DNA of 64,000 bases from Streptomyces sp. HUAS CB01. Its GTDB lineage: Bacteria; Actinomycetota; Actinomycetes; Streptomycetales; Streptomycetaceae. The stretch is taken from NCBI RefSeq assembly GCF_030406905.1, contig NZ_CP129137.1, positions 3,671,001 to 3,735,000 on the forward strand, read 5' to 3'. The notes beneath the pieces were generated by a model, which was not told the DNA's origin, did not search any database, and worked only from the letters and a program-made list of their open reading frames with translations. The position numbers and the translations under genes are program-made. Positions 26,271 through 35,308 of the stretch are shown one piece after another (within the stretch, counting starts at the first letter, position 1; each line of letters starts with the position of its first letter).

Positions 26271-27296
26271 GTGGCCAAGGTGACGCGGGACGATGTGGCG
26301 CGACTGGCGGGTACTTCGACCGCTGTCGTCAGCTACGTCATCAACAACGGACCCCGGCCGGTCGCACCGGCCACGCGCGAGCGCGTACTCGCCGCGATCA
26401 AGGAGCTGGGCTACCGGCCCGACCGGGTCGCGCAGGCGATGGCCTCGCGGCGCACCGACCTCATAGGCATGATCGTGCCGGACGCCCGCCAGCCGTTCTT
26501 CGCCGAGATGGCGCACGCGGTGGAACGGGCCGCCGCCGACCGCGGAAAGATGGTCCTGGTCGGCAACTCGGACTACCGCGACGAGCGCGAGGTCCACTAT
26601 CTGCGGGCCTTCCTCGGAATGCGGGTCGCCGGCCTGATCCTGGTCAGCCAGGGTCCGAGCGAGCGCGCCGCGGCGGAGATCGAGGCCTGGGACGCCCGGG
26701 TGGTGCTGCTCCACGAGCGCCCCGAGGCGATCGACGACGTCGCCGTCGTCACCGACGACATCGGCGGCGCGCAGCTCGCGACGCGGCACCTGCTGGAGCA
26801 CGGGCACCCGTACGTGGCGTGTCTCGGCGGGGTCGAGGAGACCCCGGCGGTGGGCGACCCGGTGGCCGACCACGTCGAGGGCTGGCGCCGGGCGATGCTG
26901 GAGTCCGGGCGGTCCACGGAGGGCCGGCTGTTCTCCGCGCCGTACAACCGTTACGACGCCTATCGCGTGGCCCTGGGGCTGCTGGCCGGCCCCGACCGGC
27001 CGCCGGCGATCTTCTGTGCGACGGACGACCAGGCGATCGGTGTGCTGCGGGCGGCCCGTGAGCTGCGGATCGACGTGCCCGGTGAGCTGGCCGTTGCGGG
27101 TTTCGACGACGTCAAGGAAGCCGCGCTGACCGATCCGCCGCTGACGACGATCGCCTCCGACCGGCCCGCGATGGCCCGGGCGGCGGTCGACCTGGTGCTG
27201 GACGACGGGCTGCGGGTGGTCGGATCGCGGCGGGAGCGGGTCAAGCAGTTCCCCTCGGCGCTGATCGTGCGCCGCTCCTGCGGCTGCGGCGGCTGA
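26271..27296 (+). CDS. LacI-family transcriptional regulator
   Basis: The 341-residue repressor starts with GTG at 26271, only 23 bp after glnR. The LacI helix-turn-helix is at 3-50 ([20 protein letters not shown]), followed by the hinge helix and a periplasmic-binding-protein-like ligand domain ([20 protein letters not shown]). The C-terminus ends RRSCGCGG, the short Cys-containing tail common in this subgroup. No sugar genes lie beside it, so its ligand and targets are unknown. Confidence 0.88.
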   Translation: MAKVTRDDVARLAGTSTAVVSYVINNGPRPVAPATRERVLAAIKELGYRPDRVAQAMASRRTDLIGMIVPDARQPFFAEMAHAVERAAADRGKMVLVGNSDYRDEREVHYLRAFLGMRVAGLILVSQGPSERAAAEIEAWDARVVLLHERPEAIDDVAVVTDDIGGAQLATRHLLEHGHPYVACLGGVEETPAVGDPVADHVEGWRRAMLESGRSTEGRLFSAPYNRYDAYRVALGLLAGPDRPPAIFCATDDQAIGVLRAARELRIDVPGELAVAGFDDVKEAALTDPPLTTIASDRPAMARAAVDLVLDDGLRVVGSRRERVKQFPSALIVRRSCGCGG

Positions 27297-27447
27297 CCCG
27301 CGGGTCCCCGCCGGGGCGGCGCTGAGCACGACGGGCCGAGCACGACGGGCCCGGGTGCCACCCGTCCACCCGGCCGTCCGGGCGAGGCAGGGCCGGACGC
27401 CACCGGCCGGAACACCAACGACCCTCCCGGCCGTGAAACGCCGACGC

Positions 27448-27490
27448 CCCTCCCGGTCGTGGCACCATCGCCCTCCCGGTCGTGGCACCA
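27448..27490. repeat. 20-bp direct repeat pair
   Basis: Two exact copies lie 23 bp apart (start to start), with a diverged relative about 26 bp upstream of the first. They contain CCCGGTCGTGG. Function is unknown; slippage duplication is the simplest explanation. Confidence 0.7.
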
Positions 27491-27591
27491 CCGGCCCGGT
27501 CCGTACGCCGGTCTCCGCACCCTCGGGGGCCTGCCCTCTCCGCCGTCCCGGACCGCGCTTTACATGGGGCATACAGGCTTCTGTCGGGCTT

Positions 27592-27618
27592 CTCAGGGCG
27601 TCCTCAGCGCACTCTCAT
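27592..27618 (+). promoter_or_regulatory. Three CTCAG/T direct repeats with 11-bp period
   Basis: CTCAG at 27592, CTCAG at 27603 and CTCAT at 27614 are exactly one helical turn apart, 24 to 50 bp before the protease ATG. Direct repeats of this spacing are typical of OmpR-type response regulators. MprA, which controls a similar protease locus in mycobacteria, recognises CTCAGG-like repeats. The response regulator encoded at 28688 is the obvious candidate. Confidence 0.6.
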
Positions 27619-27641
27619 CTACGGGCCCGAGAGTCGTCACC

Positions 27642-28667
27642 ATGACGGACCACCACCGCAGCGGCGGCGACGACGGCACCCAGCAGACCCACCCGTACCC
27701 GTACGCGGGCTTCGGCGACGGGGCGTACCCGCCGCCGCCCCCGCACGCCCCCACGGCGGGCCTCCCCGGTCCGGCCGCCGCCCCCGCGCACCGGGCCCGC
27801 GCCAAGCGGCCCGTCGCGCTGATCTCGGCCGTCGCGATCGTGGCCGCGGCCGTCGGCGGCGGGGCGGCGACGCTCGTCGAACGGTTCACCGCCGGGAGCG
27901 CGCCCGGCACCTCCAACGGCGTCAGCGGAACGACGGTGTCCCAGAGCAGCAAGGGCACCGTCGCCGGTGTCGCACAGGCCGTCTCCCCCAGCATCGTGGA
28001 GATCAACGCCTCCTCCGGCTCCGGCGAGTCCACCGGCTCCGGAGTGATCATCTCCGCGGGCGGCGAGGTCGTGACGAACAACCACGTGATCGCCGGCGCG
28101 GACACCGTCAAGGTCCGGCTCAGCGACGGAAGGGCGTACACCGCGGACGTCGTCGGCACCGACCCCGACAAGGACCTCGCGCTGATCGAGCTGAGGGGCG
28201 CCAGGGACCTGAAGGCGGCCGCCCTCGGCGACTCGAGCGCCGTGAAGGTCGGCGACGAGGTCGTCGCGATCGGCTCCCCCGAGGGCCTCACCGGCACGGT
28301 GACCAGCGGCATCGTCTCGGCCCTCGACCGGGACGTGACCGTCGCCAAGGACGAGGGGCGGGGGCAGGACCGGCAGGACCCGCGCGGGAACTGGCCCTTC
28401 GAGTTCGGCGGCCAGGAGTTCAACGGCGACACCGGCGACTCCAGGACCACCTACAAGGCCATCCAGACCGACGCCTCCCTCAACCCCGGCAATTCCGGCG
28501 GCGCACTGATCAACATGAACGGCGAGATCATCGGCATCAACTCCGCGATGTACTCGCCGAGTTCGGCGAACGGCTCCACCGCGGGCAGCGTCGGGCTCGG
28601 GTTCGCCATCCCCATCGACACCGTCAAGGCGGACCTGGACGGCCTCCGCTCCGGCGGCGACGCCTGA
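27642..28667 (+). CDS. Membrane-anchored trypsin-like (HtrA-type) serine protease without PDZ domain
   Basis: The 341-residue protein has a Pro-rich cytoplasmic tail, one membrane anchor at about 60-82 ([21 protein letters not shown]) and an extracytoplasmic HtrA-like protease. The triad is visible: His in [10 protein letters not shown], Asp in DKDLALIEL, Ser in [10 protein letters not shown]. It ends right after the protease fold, so the usual PDZ domain is missing. ATG at 27642. A two-component system follows 20 bp later, recalling the mycobacterial PepD-MprAB arrangement; an envelope-stress role is inferred. Confidence 0.88.
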   Translation: MTDHHRSGGDDGTQQTHPYPYAGFGDGAYPPPPPHAPTAGLPGPAAAPAHRARAKRPVALISAVAIVAAAVGGGAATLVERFTAGSAPGTSNGVSGTTVSQSSKGTVAGVAQAVSPSIVEINASSGSGESTGSGVIISAGGEVVTNNHVIAGADTVKVRLSDGRAYTADVVGTDPDKDLALIELRGARDLKAAALGDSSAVKVGDEVVAIGSPEGLTGTVTSGIVSALDRDVTVAKDEGRGQDRQDPRGNWPFEFGGQEFNGDTGDSRTTYKAIQTDASLNPGNSGGALINMNGEIIGINSAMYSPSSANGSTAGSVGLGFAIPIDTVKADLDGLRSGGDA

Positions 28668-28687
28668 GCGCGTGCGAGGCTGGGGCC

Positions 28688-29413
28688 ATGACCTCCACAC
28701 CGGATGACGGCGGGCGCATCCTCGTCGTCGACGACGAGCCCGCGGTACGCGAGGCCCTCCAGCGCAGCCTCGCGTTCGAGGGGTACGCCGTCGAGGTCGC
28801 GGCCGACGGCGCCGACGCGCTCGCGAAGGTGGAGTCGTACCGGCCCGACCTGGTCGTCCTGGACATCCAGATGCCGCGCATGGACGGACTGACCGCGGCG
28901 CGCAGGCTGCGCTCCGCCGGCTCCACCCTGCCGATCCTGATGCTGACCGCCCGGGACACCGTCGGCGACCGCGTCACCGGTCTCGACGCCGGGGCCGACG
29001 ACTACCTGGTGAAGCCGTTCGAGCTGGACGAGCTGCTCGCACGGATCCGGGCACTGCTGCGGCGCAGCTCGTACGCGGCCGCCGGGGCAGGCGGGGACTC
29101 CGGCGAGGTCCTGTCGTTCGCCGACCTCCGGATGGACCTGGCGACCCGCGAGGTCACCCGCGGGCCGCGCCGCGTCGAACTGACCCGGACCGAGTTCACC
29201 CTGCTGGAGCTGTTCCTGGCGCACCCGAGGCAGGTGCTGACCCGTGAGCAGATCCTGAAGACCGTCTGGGGCTTCGACTTCGAGCCGAGCTCCAACTCCC
29301 TGGACGTCTACGTCATGTACCTGCGCCGCAAGACCGAGGCCGCCGGCGAACCGCGCCTGGTCCACACCGTGCGGGGAGTGGGCTACGCCCTTCGGGAGGG
29401 GTCCCCGGAGTGA
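28688..29413 (+). CDS. OmpR-family response regulator (MprA-like)
   Basis: The 241-residue regulator has a receiver domain with acidic pair VVDDEP, phospho-acceptor Asp59 in [13 protein letters not shown] and Lys in [12 protein letters not shown], followed by a winged helix at about 140-235 ([34 protein letters not shown]). ATG at 28688. Its stop overlaps the GTG of the sensor kinase gene by 4 bp. It probably activates the protease promoter through the CTCAG repeats and responds to envelope stress, by analogy with MprA. Confidence 0.9.
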   Translation: MTSTPDDGGRILVVDDEPAVREALQRSLAFEGYAVEVAADGADALAKVESYRPDLVVLDIQMPRMDGLTAARRLRSAGSTLPILMLTARDTVGDRVTGLDAGADDYLVKPFELDELLARIRALLRRSSYAAAGAGGDSGEVLSFADLRMDLATREVTRGPRRVELTRTEFTLLELFLAHPRQVLTREQILKTVWGFDFEPSSNSLDVYVMYLRRKTEAAGEPRLVHTVRGVGYALREGSPE

Positions 29414-30843
29414 TCCGCAGATTCCGCGCCCTGCCGCTGCGGTCACGGCTCGCGCTGCTGACGGCGACGGCCGTGGCGGCCGCGGTGGCGGCGGTCGCCG
29501 TCGCGTGCTGGCTGCTGACCCAGGCGCAGCTGCGCGACGAGCTCGACACCTCGCTGCGGAACACGGGCGCGCCCCCCGACTCGATCGCGACCGCCCTCGC
29601 GGCGTGTCGCGCCCCGGCCGGCGCACAGGCCGCCGAGCGCAAGGCGTTCGCGTACATCCAGGTCATCGGCCCCGACGGGACGCGCTGTGTCACGCCCTAC
29701 TCGGAGCCCGTGAAGGTGCAGCCCGAGGACATCGCGGTCGCGCGGGGGCTCAGGCGGGACGTCCTGCACGGCAGCACGACCGACGACGGCGACGAGGTGC
29801 GGGTGCACACCCTGAACGACGCGCCGAACGGCCGGGGACAGGTCACCGTCATGGTCGCCCGCCCGCTCCACGAGATCGACACCGCGCTGAACCGGCTCGC
29901 CCTCCTCCTCACCTTCCTCGCCGGCGCCGGGGTCGTCGCCGCCGGCGCCGCAGGACTGTGGGTCGCCCGTACCGGCCTGAAGCCGGTCGACCGGCTCACC
30001 GACACGGTCGAGCACGTGGCGCGCACCGAGGACCTGACGGTGAGGATCCCGGTGGAGGGCGAGGACGAGATCGCCCGGCTGTCGCGTTCGTTCAACCAGA
30101 TGACCGCCGCGCTGGCCTCCTCCCGCGACCGGCAGGCACAGCTCATCGCGGACGCCGGGCACGAACTGCGCACCCCGTTGACCTCGCTGCGCACGAACAT
30201 CGACCTGCTGGTCCGCAGCGAGCGGACCGGCCGGGCCCTGCCGCCCGGCGACCGGGCGGCGCTGCTGGCGTCCGTGAAGGCGCAGATGTCCGAGCTGGCC
30301 GCGCTGATCGGCGATCTGCAGGAGCTGTCCCGGCCGGACAGCGCGTCGCCCGGCCCGGTCCGGGTCGTCGCGCTGCACGAGGTCACCCGGGCCGCGCTGG
30401 AACGCGCCCGGCTGCGCGGTCCCGAGCTGAGGATCGAGGCCGAGCTGCGGCCCTGGTACGTACGGGCCGAGCCCGCGGCGCTGGAGCGTGCCGTCGTCAA
30501 CGTGCTGGACAACGCGGTGAAGTTCTCGCCGCCGCGAGGAGCGGTCGAGGTGGAGCTGGACCGCGGGGTACTGACGGTGCGCGACCACGGCCCGGGGGTG
30601 CCGCCGGACGAACTGCCGCACGTCTTCGAGCGGTTCTGGCGCTCCCCGTCCGCCCGCGCGCTGCCCGGCTCGGGCCTCGGACTCTCGATCGTGGCCAGGA
30701 CCGTGCGGCAGGCGGGCGGCGAGGCGGAGCTGCGTCCGGCGGACGGCGGCGGCACCGTGGCGGTGATCCGTCTGCCCGGGGCGCCCACGCCGCCGCCGGA
30801 GACGCCGTCAGTTGTGCCGGATGAGCGAGTCGACCAGCCCTGA
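29410..30843 (+). CDS. Sensor histidine kinase (MprB-like)
   Basis: The 477-residue membrane kinase has membrane helices at about 15-37 and 160-180 flanking an extracytoplasmic sensor of about 120 residues. HAMP follows, then HisKA with the phospho-His in [16 protein letters not shown], and the ATPase boxes [20 protein letters not shown] and [12 protein letters not shown] at 29410 overlaps the regulator stop. Its last 36 bases overlap tail-to-tail with the phospholipase gene on the other strand. It partners the upstream response regulator. Confidence 0.9.
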   Translation: MIRRFRALPLRSRLALLTATAVAAAVAAVAVACWLLTQAQLRDELDTSLRNTGAPPDSIATALAACRAPAGAQAAERKAFAYIQVIGPDGTRCVTPYSEPVKVQPEDIAVARGLRRDVLHGSTTDDGDEVRVHTLNDAPNGRGQVTVMVARPLHEIDTALNRLALLLTFLAGAGVVAAGAAGLWVARTGLKPVDRLTDTVEHVARTEDLTVRIPVEGEDEIARLSRSFNQMTAALASSRDRQAQLIADAGHELRTPLTSLRTNIDLLVRSERTGRALPPGDRAALLASVKAQMSELAALIGDLQELSRPDSASPGPVRVVALHEVTRAALERARLRGPELRIEAELRPWYVRAEPAALERAVVNVLDNAVKFSPPRGAVEVELDRGVLTVRDHGPGVPPDELPHVFERFWRSPSARALPGSGLGLSIVARTVRQAGGEAELRPADGGGTVAVIRLPGAPTPPPETPSVVPDERVDQP

Positions 30844-31683
30844 GCGGGTGTTGGGGAAGTCGAGCACGACGATCCCCAGCCCCTTCCAGCCGCTCGCCGT
30901 GCCGTCCAGGAAGCGGTGCACGCGGGGGTTGAGGTCGTCGGAGTTCCACCTCGGCGGGAGATACGCCGAGGTGCTGACGAAGTTGACGTACAGCCTGCCG
31001 GGCTGTTCCACGGCCTTGCGCAGATGGGCCTCGACCTTGGGGTACTTGTCCCAGGGCGGGGCGTTCCAGTCGTCCTGCGCGTCGAAGGCCCCGCCGTCCC
31101 ACCACTTCAGGCCGGGCAGCCCGCCGTTGTCCGCGATCAGGACGACCTTGCCCCTCGCCCGGCCGAGGGCCGGGAGGGTGTCGCCGATGTGGAACAGCGA
31201 GCGCCAGCCGCGCACGTCGAGGTAGTTGTCGAAGATGGCGCGGAAGGCGGCGTCGCTCTCTCCCGAGTACTCCTGCTTCACCCGCATCAGGACGGTTTCC
31301 GACGGGTGGGCGCGCAGGAAGTCACGGCAGGCGATGAGGACGTCGCCGAACATCATGTTCTGGTAGGAGGGCCCGTGGTGGATGGCGAACGAGCCGTCGA
31401 TGGCCCGGCACCGCACGTCCAGGAACCGGATCCCCGAGTCCAGCTGCTGCGCGATGGTGGTGTTCTGGCACTCCGACCAGGGGCCGCCGAAGCGGGCCCC
31501 GGAGTCGTGGGTGCCGGGGATGGTGAGCGTCCGCAGCGCCCTGGCGTCGTCGAAACCGCCCATCCAGTCCTGCGGACCGAGCGCCCGCCGCGGCGCGGCC
31601 GCTGCCGGGCCCGGTGCGCCGATGAGGACGGACGCGGAGGCGACCGCCGCGCCCGTGAGGAAACCACGTCTGGTCAAGGACAT
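30808..31683 (-). CDS. Tat-exported phosphatidylinositol-specific phospholipase C-like protein
   Basis: The 291-residue protein opens with a twin-arginine signal, MSLTRRGFLTGAAVASASVL, cleaved probably after the PAAAA stretch near residue 30. The PI-PLC X domain shows both catalytic histidines: IPGTHDSGARFG and AIHHGPSYQNM. ETVLMRVKQEYSG and LIADNGG complete the barrel. It should cleave phosphatidylinositol or similar lipids outside the cell. ATG at 31683. It converges with, and overlaps, the kinase gene. Confidence 0.88.
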   Translation of the reverse strand: MSLTRRGFLTGAAVASASVLIGAPGPAAAAPRRALGPQDWMGGFDDARALRTLTIPGTHDSGARFGGPWSECQNTTIAQQLDSGIRFLDVRCRAIDGSFAIHHGPSYQNMMFGDVLIACRDFLRAHPSETVLMRVKQEYSGESDAAFRAIFDNYLDVRGWRSLFHIGDTLPALGRARGKVVLIADNGGLPGLKWWDGGAFDAQDDWNAPPWDKYPKVEAHLRKAVEQPGRLYVNFVSTSAYLPPRWNSDDLNPRVHRFLDGTASGWKGLGIVVLDFPNTRSGLVDSLIRHN

Positions 31684-31853
31684 GCCTGCTGTCTCCTTCG
31701 TCGGCCGCCGCGATGTGGGGGGTCGCGGTCGGCACCCGGATAATTGCAGACATGCCCATGACACAAAATGAGTTGGGCGGAAAACGCGGGAAAGATCCGA
31801 GGGGCGGCGGACCGGTGGTCCGCCGCCCCTCGGCATGAGCCGGGCTCAGCAGG

Positions 31854-33680
31854 TCACTTGACGACCGTGATCCGGCCCGTGGCCGGCGGCGCCAGCGGGG
31901 CGGCCGGGCTCGAGTGCGCGGCGAAGTAGGCGTTGAGCAGGTCCAGGTCGGACGCGCCCACCAGCTTGTTCTTGTGCTCCTTCAGCACGGCGAAGCCGTC
32001 GCCGCCGCCCGCCAGGAACTCGTTCATCGCGACGCGGTAGGTCTTCGCCGGGTCGATCGCCTCACCGTTCAGCTTCACGGAGTCCGTCACGATCCGGTCG
32101 GCACCGGCCTTGGTCATGTCCAGGGTGTAGGTGAAGCCCTTCGACACCTGGAGGATCTTCGGCGCGGCCTGGTTGGGGCCGCTCACCTGCTGCTGCAGCG
32201 CGGTGATCAGCTGGGCACCGGTGAGGTCGACCGCCGTCATCATGTTGGTGAACGGCTGCACGGTGAAGGCCTCGCCGTAGGTCACGACGCCGTCGCCCTC
32301 GCTGCCGGACGCCTTGTGGACCAGACCGGCACGGATGCCGCCCGGGTTCATCAGCGCGAGCTGCGCGCCGCCCTTGTCGGCCGGCGCCATGCCCTCCAGC
32401 TGGGCGTCCGCGATCAGGTTGCCGGCCGGACGCTCGGCCGCGTCGGCGGGGTTCTCGATGTCCGCGGAGATGTAGCCGACGGGCTTGTTGGCGATCGGCG
32501 CGGCCAGCGTGTTCCAGCGGTCGATCAGCTGCGTCATGTCCGCGGCCTTGGCCACGTCACGGGTGACGACGTGGTTGGCGGACGCGACCGACGTGCGCAC
32601 GATGTCGCGGGTACGGCGGTCGTACGTGAGCGTCGTGTCGGTGTACAGCTTGCCGAACGAGGCGGCCGAGGTGACCGTGCGCGGCTTCCCGGACGGGTCC
32701 GGGACGGTGCACGCGTACGCCTGGTGGGTGTGGCCGGTCACCAGCGCGTCGACCTGCGGGCTGACCTTCTTGGCGATGTCGACGATCGGGCCGGAGATGC
32801 CGTCGCCGGGGCCCGGGCTGTCGCAGTTGTAGTTGTACGAGCCGGAGGCGGGCGCACCTCCCTCGTGCAGCAGCGCGACGATCGACTTCACGCCCTTGCG
32901 CTCGAGCACCTTGGTGTACTTGTTGATCGTCTCGATCTCGTCGCCGAACTTCAGGCCCTTGATGCCCTCGGCGCTGACGATGTCCGGGGTGCCCTCCAGG
33001 GTGACGCCGATGAAGCCGATCCTCACCCCGTTCTTCTCCCAGACGAAGTACGGGTCCAGGACCGGACGGCCGGACTTCTCGTTGGTCACGTTGGCCGCGA
33101 GGTACGGGAAGTCCGCGCCGCGGAAGGTCTTCGGCTTGCCGTTGGCCTTCTTCTCGTAACAGCCCTCGACCGGGTGGCAGCCGCCGTTCTGCAGCCGGGC
33201 GAGCTCCTTGGCCCCCTCGTCGAACTCGTGGTTGCCGACGGAGGTCACATCGAGCTTCAGCTTGTTCAGCGCCTCGATGGTCGGCTCGTCGTGGAAGAGA
33301 CCGGACAGCATCGGCGAGGCACCGACCATGTCGCCGGCCGCGGCCGTGATCGAGTACCGGTTGCCCTTGCGGGCCTCGCGCAGATGCGTGGCGAGGTACT
33401 CGGCGCCGCCCGCGTCGATGGTGCGGGTGGTGCCGTCCTCGTTGGTGTGGGTGACCCGGCCCGCCGAGCCGGCGGGCGGCTGCAGGTTGCCGTGCAGGTC
33501 GTTGAAGGACAGCAGCTGGACGTCGACGGTGCGGCCGTAACCGTATCCGTGGTCGTGGCCGTGTCCGTTGCCGCGATCGTGAGCCCCGGCGGGCATCGCG
33601 GCGACCAGTGCGCCGACGGTGGTCAGTCCGGCGGCGGCCGCGAGTACGCGGCGGCGCTTCTGGTGTGATGTCGCTGACAT
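31854..33680 (-). CDS. Secreted 5'-nucleotidase/metallophosphatase (UshA family)
   Basis: The 608-residue exported enzyme has a signal peptide (RRRVLAAAAGLTTVGALVAA) and a His/Gly-rich linker HDRGNGHGHDHGYGYG that may bind metal. The calcineurin-like domain has SFNDLHGNL, AAGDMVGASP, VGNHEFDEG and VTGHTHQAYAC, and the C-terminal 5'-nucleotidase domain has ALMNPGGIRAG and FLAGGGDGF. It probably releases phosphate from extracellular nucleotides, consistent with the phosphate genes 5 kb away. ATG at 33680. Confidence 0.92.
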   Translation of the reverse strand: MSATSHQKRRRVLAAAAGLTTVGALVAAMPAGAHDRGNGHGHDHGYGYGRTVDVQLLSFNDLHGNLQPPAGSAGRVTHTNEDGTTRTIDAGGAEYLATHLREARKGNRYSITAAAGDMVGASPMLSGLFHDEPTIEALNKLKLDVTSVGNHEFDEGAKELARLQNGGCHPVEGCYEKKANGKPKTFRGADFPYLAANVTNEKSGRPVLDPYFVWEKNGVRIGFIGVTLEGTPDIVSAEGIKGLKFGDEIETINKYTKVLERKGVKSIVALLHEGGAPASGSYNYNCDSPGPGDGISGPIVDIAKKVSPQVDALVTGHTHQAYACTVPDPSGKPRTVTSAASFGKLYTDTTLTYDRRTRDIVRTSVASANHVVTRDVAKAADMTQLIDRWNTLAAPIANKPVGYISADIENPADAAERPAGNLIADAQLEGMAPADKGGAQLALMNPGGIRAGLVHKASGSEGDGVVTYGEAFTVQPFTNMMTAVDLTGAQLITALQQQVSGPNQAAPKILQVSKGFTYTLDMTKAGADRIVTDSVKLNGEAIDPAKTYRVAMNEFLAGGGDGFAVLKEHKNKLVGASDLDLLNAYFAAHSSPAAPLAPPATGRITVVK

Positions 33681-33817
33681 CTGTCCCCTTGTCAGTTCAG
33701 CGTGAAACGACTGTCCTCAGCCGGGCAGCCTAGAGTCAACGCGCGTAGCGCGACAGGGGGTACCGGGTTACGAGCTGGTATCCGATCGGGTTCGCCCCGG
33801 CGCCGTACCCTCGTCGT

Positions 33818-34744
33818 ATGACTGACGCAGCTCCCGCCGCCATCGAGCCCGGCCGGCAGATCACGACGCTCGACGAGCTCACCCCCGAGCTGGCCGACGA
33901 CGTGCTCGGCCTGCTGTCCGTCGCCGCCCGCGCCGACGGAGTGCAGGCCGTCTCCGAGCAGGGCCGGCTCTATCTCCGCCACGGCAGGCGCGAGGGCGTA
34001 CGGCACTTCGTCCTCACCGTCGCCGGCGACCTCCGCGGGTACGCCCAACTGGAGGGCGCCGACCCGGTGGAGGCCCCGGCCGCCGAGCTGGTCGTCCACC
34101 CGGCGCACCGCGGCCGAGGCCACGGCCGGGCCCTCGGCAACGCGCTGCTCGGTGCGTCCGGCAAGCGGCTGCGGATGTGGGCGCACGGCGGCAAGTCCGC
34201 GGCCCGCCATCTCGCCCAGGTGCTGGGCCTGACCCTGTTCCGTGAACTGCGGCAGCTGCGCCGCCCGTTGAGTCCGCTCGACATTCCGGATCCGGTCCTT
34301 CCGGACGGCGTGACGGTACGCACCTTCGTCCCCGGCCAGGACGACACCGCCTGGCTCGCGGTGAACGCCGCCGCTTTCGCCCACCACCCCGAGCAGGGCT
34401 CGATCACCCAGCGCGACCTCGACGACCGCAAGGGCGAGGCCTGGTTCGACCCCAAGGGCTTCTTCCTCGCCGAGCGCGGGGGCGAGGTCGTGGGCTTCCA
34501 CTGGACGAAGCTCCACGCCGAGGAGCAGCTCGGCGAGGTGTACGTGCTGGGCATCCGCCCCGACGCCCAGGGCACCGGCCTCGGCAAGGCCCTCACCGCG
34601 ATCGGGCTGCGCCATCTCGCGGCGCAGGGGGTGCCGACGGCCATGCTGTACGTCGACGCGGACAACCCGGCGGCCATGCGGGTGTACGAGCGGCTCGGCT
34701 TCACCACCCACGAGGTGGACCTGATGTACCGCACGGAGACCTGA
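33818..34744 (+). CDS. mshD: Mycothiol synthase
   Basis: This 308-residue tandem-GNAT enzyme transfers acetyl from acetyl-CoA to Cys-GlcN-Ins, the last step of mycothiol synthesis. The N-lobe has VHPAHRGRGHGRAL; the active C-lobe has GFHWTKLHAEEQLGEVYVLG and the acetyl-CoA loop RPDAQGTGLGKAL, with VDADNPAAMRVYERLGF. Length and lobe order match MshD. ATG at 33818. A 24-bp-period tandem duplication straddles its stop codon. Confidence 0.95.
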   Translation: MTDAAPAAIEPGRQITTLDELTPELADDVLGLLSVAARADGVQAVSEQGRLYLRHGRREGVRHFVLTVAGDLRGYAQLEGADPVEAPAAELVVHPAHRGRGHGRALGNALLGASGKRLRMWAHGGKSAARHLAQVLGLTLFRELRQLRRPLSPLDIPDPVLPDGVTVRTFVPGQDDTAWLAVNAAAFAHHPEQGSITQRDLDDRKGEAWFDPKGFFLAERGGEVVGFHWTKLHAEEQLGEVYVLGIRPDAQGTGLGKALTAIGLRHLAAQGVPTAMLYVDADNPAAMRVYERLGFTTHEVDLMYRTET

Positions 34745-34780
34745 GCGGCCCGGAGCGCGGAGACCTGAGCGGCCCGGAGC
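34734..34780. repeat. Tandem duplication across the mshD stop codon
   Basis: The 23 bases at 34734-34756 recur exactly at 34758-34780 (built on GGAGACCTGAGCGGCC). The first copy contains the last codons and stop of mshD. It is probably a recent slippage event with no coding effect. Confidence 0.75.
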
Positions 34781-34869
34781 ACCGGGGCCATGTGCTGCCC
34801 GGAGCGGGCGGGCCGGCCGGTCCGCGCGGCGGCGGGACCAGGGGGCGGTTGACACCGCCCCCTCTCTTG

Positions 34870-34907
34870 CACCACCCTTTCACTACTTGATTAGTGAAAG
34901 GGTGGTG
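34870..34907. promoter_or_regulatory. 38-bp perfect-arm palindrome overlapping the YtrA-type gene promoter
   Basis: Sixteen-base perfect arms CACCACCCTTTCACTA and TAGTGAAAGGGTGGTG enclose CTTGAT. The palindrome overlaps a plausible -35 TTGCAC (34867) and -10 TTAGTG (34891) and ends 6 bp before the GTG start. A bound repressor would occlude the promoter. The repeat could also fold in RNA over the start site. Confidence 0.75.
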
Positions 34908-34912
34908 GACAC

Positions 34913-35308
34913 GTGATCGAGTACCGGATCGACCGGCGCAGCGGCGTCGCCACCTACGTCCAGATCGTCCAGCAGACCAAGCAGGCCCTGCGGCTGGGCC
35001 TGCTCCGGCCCGGCGACCGGCTGCCGACGGCCCGTGAAGTGGTGGAAGCGACCGCCATCAACCCGAACACGGTGCTGAAGGCCTACCGGGAACTGGAACG
35101 CGACGGCCTGGTCGAAGCCCGCCGCGGCCTCGGCACGTTCGTCCGCAGGACGCTCGGCGCCGCGGGCGCCGACACACCCCTGCGCGGCGAGCTCGCCGAC
35201 TGGGCGGCGCGGGCCCGCGCGGCCGGACTGGAGCGGGACGACGTGGCCGCGCTCTTCACCGCGGTGCTGGACGAGCACTTCACGCAGACCCAGGGGGACG
35301 ACACATGA
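34913..35308 (+). CDS. YtrA-subfamily GntR regulator
   Basis: The 131-residue protein is a GntR winged helix (IEYRIDRRSGVATYVQIVQQ, RLPTAREVVEATAINPNTVL) with the short helical C-terminus of the YtrA group, which habitually controls an ABC transporter in its own operon. GTG at 34913; its stop overlaps the ATPase ATG by 4 bp. A 38-bp palindrome lies immediately upstream, so strong autorepression is expected. The inducer is unknown; YtrA relatives answer cell-wall-active antibiotics. Confidence 0.9.
   Translation: MIEYRIDRRSGVATYVQIVQQTKQALRLGLLRPGDRLPTAREVVEATAINPNTVLKAYRELERDGLVEARRGLGTFVRRTLGAAGADTPLRGELADWAARARAAGLERDDVAALFTAVLDEHFTQTQGDDT

Larger units (their letters stand above)
27297..27641. 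other. Intergenic region with short direct repeats and protease promoter
   Basis: This 345-bp gap holds two exact copies of a 20-bp element (CCCTCCCGGTCGTGGCACCA at 27448-27467 and 27471-27490) and a degenerate third copy at about 27422. The promoter-side CTCAG repeats follow near 27592. I see no gene in it. Confidence 0.6.
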
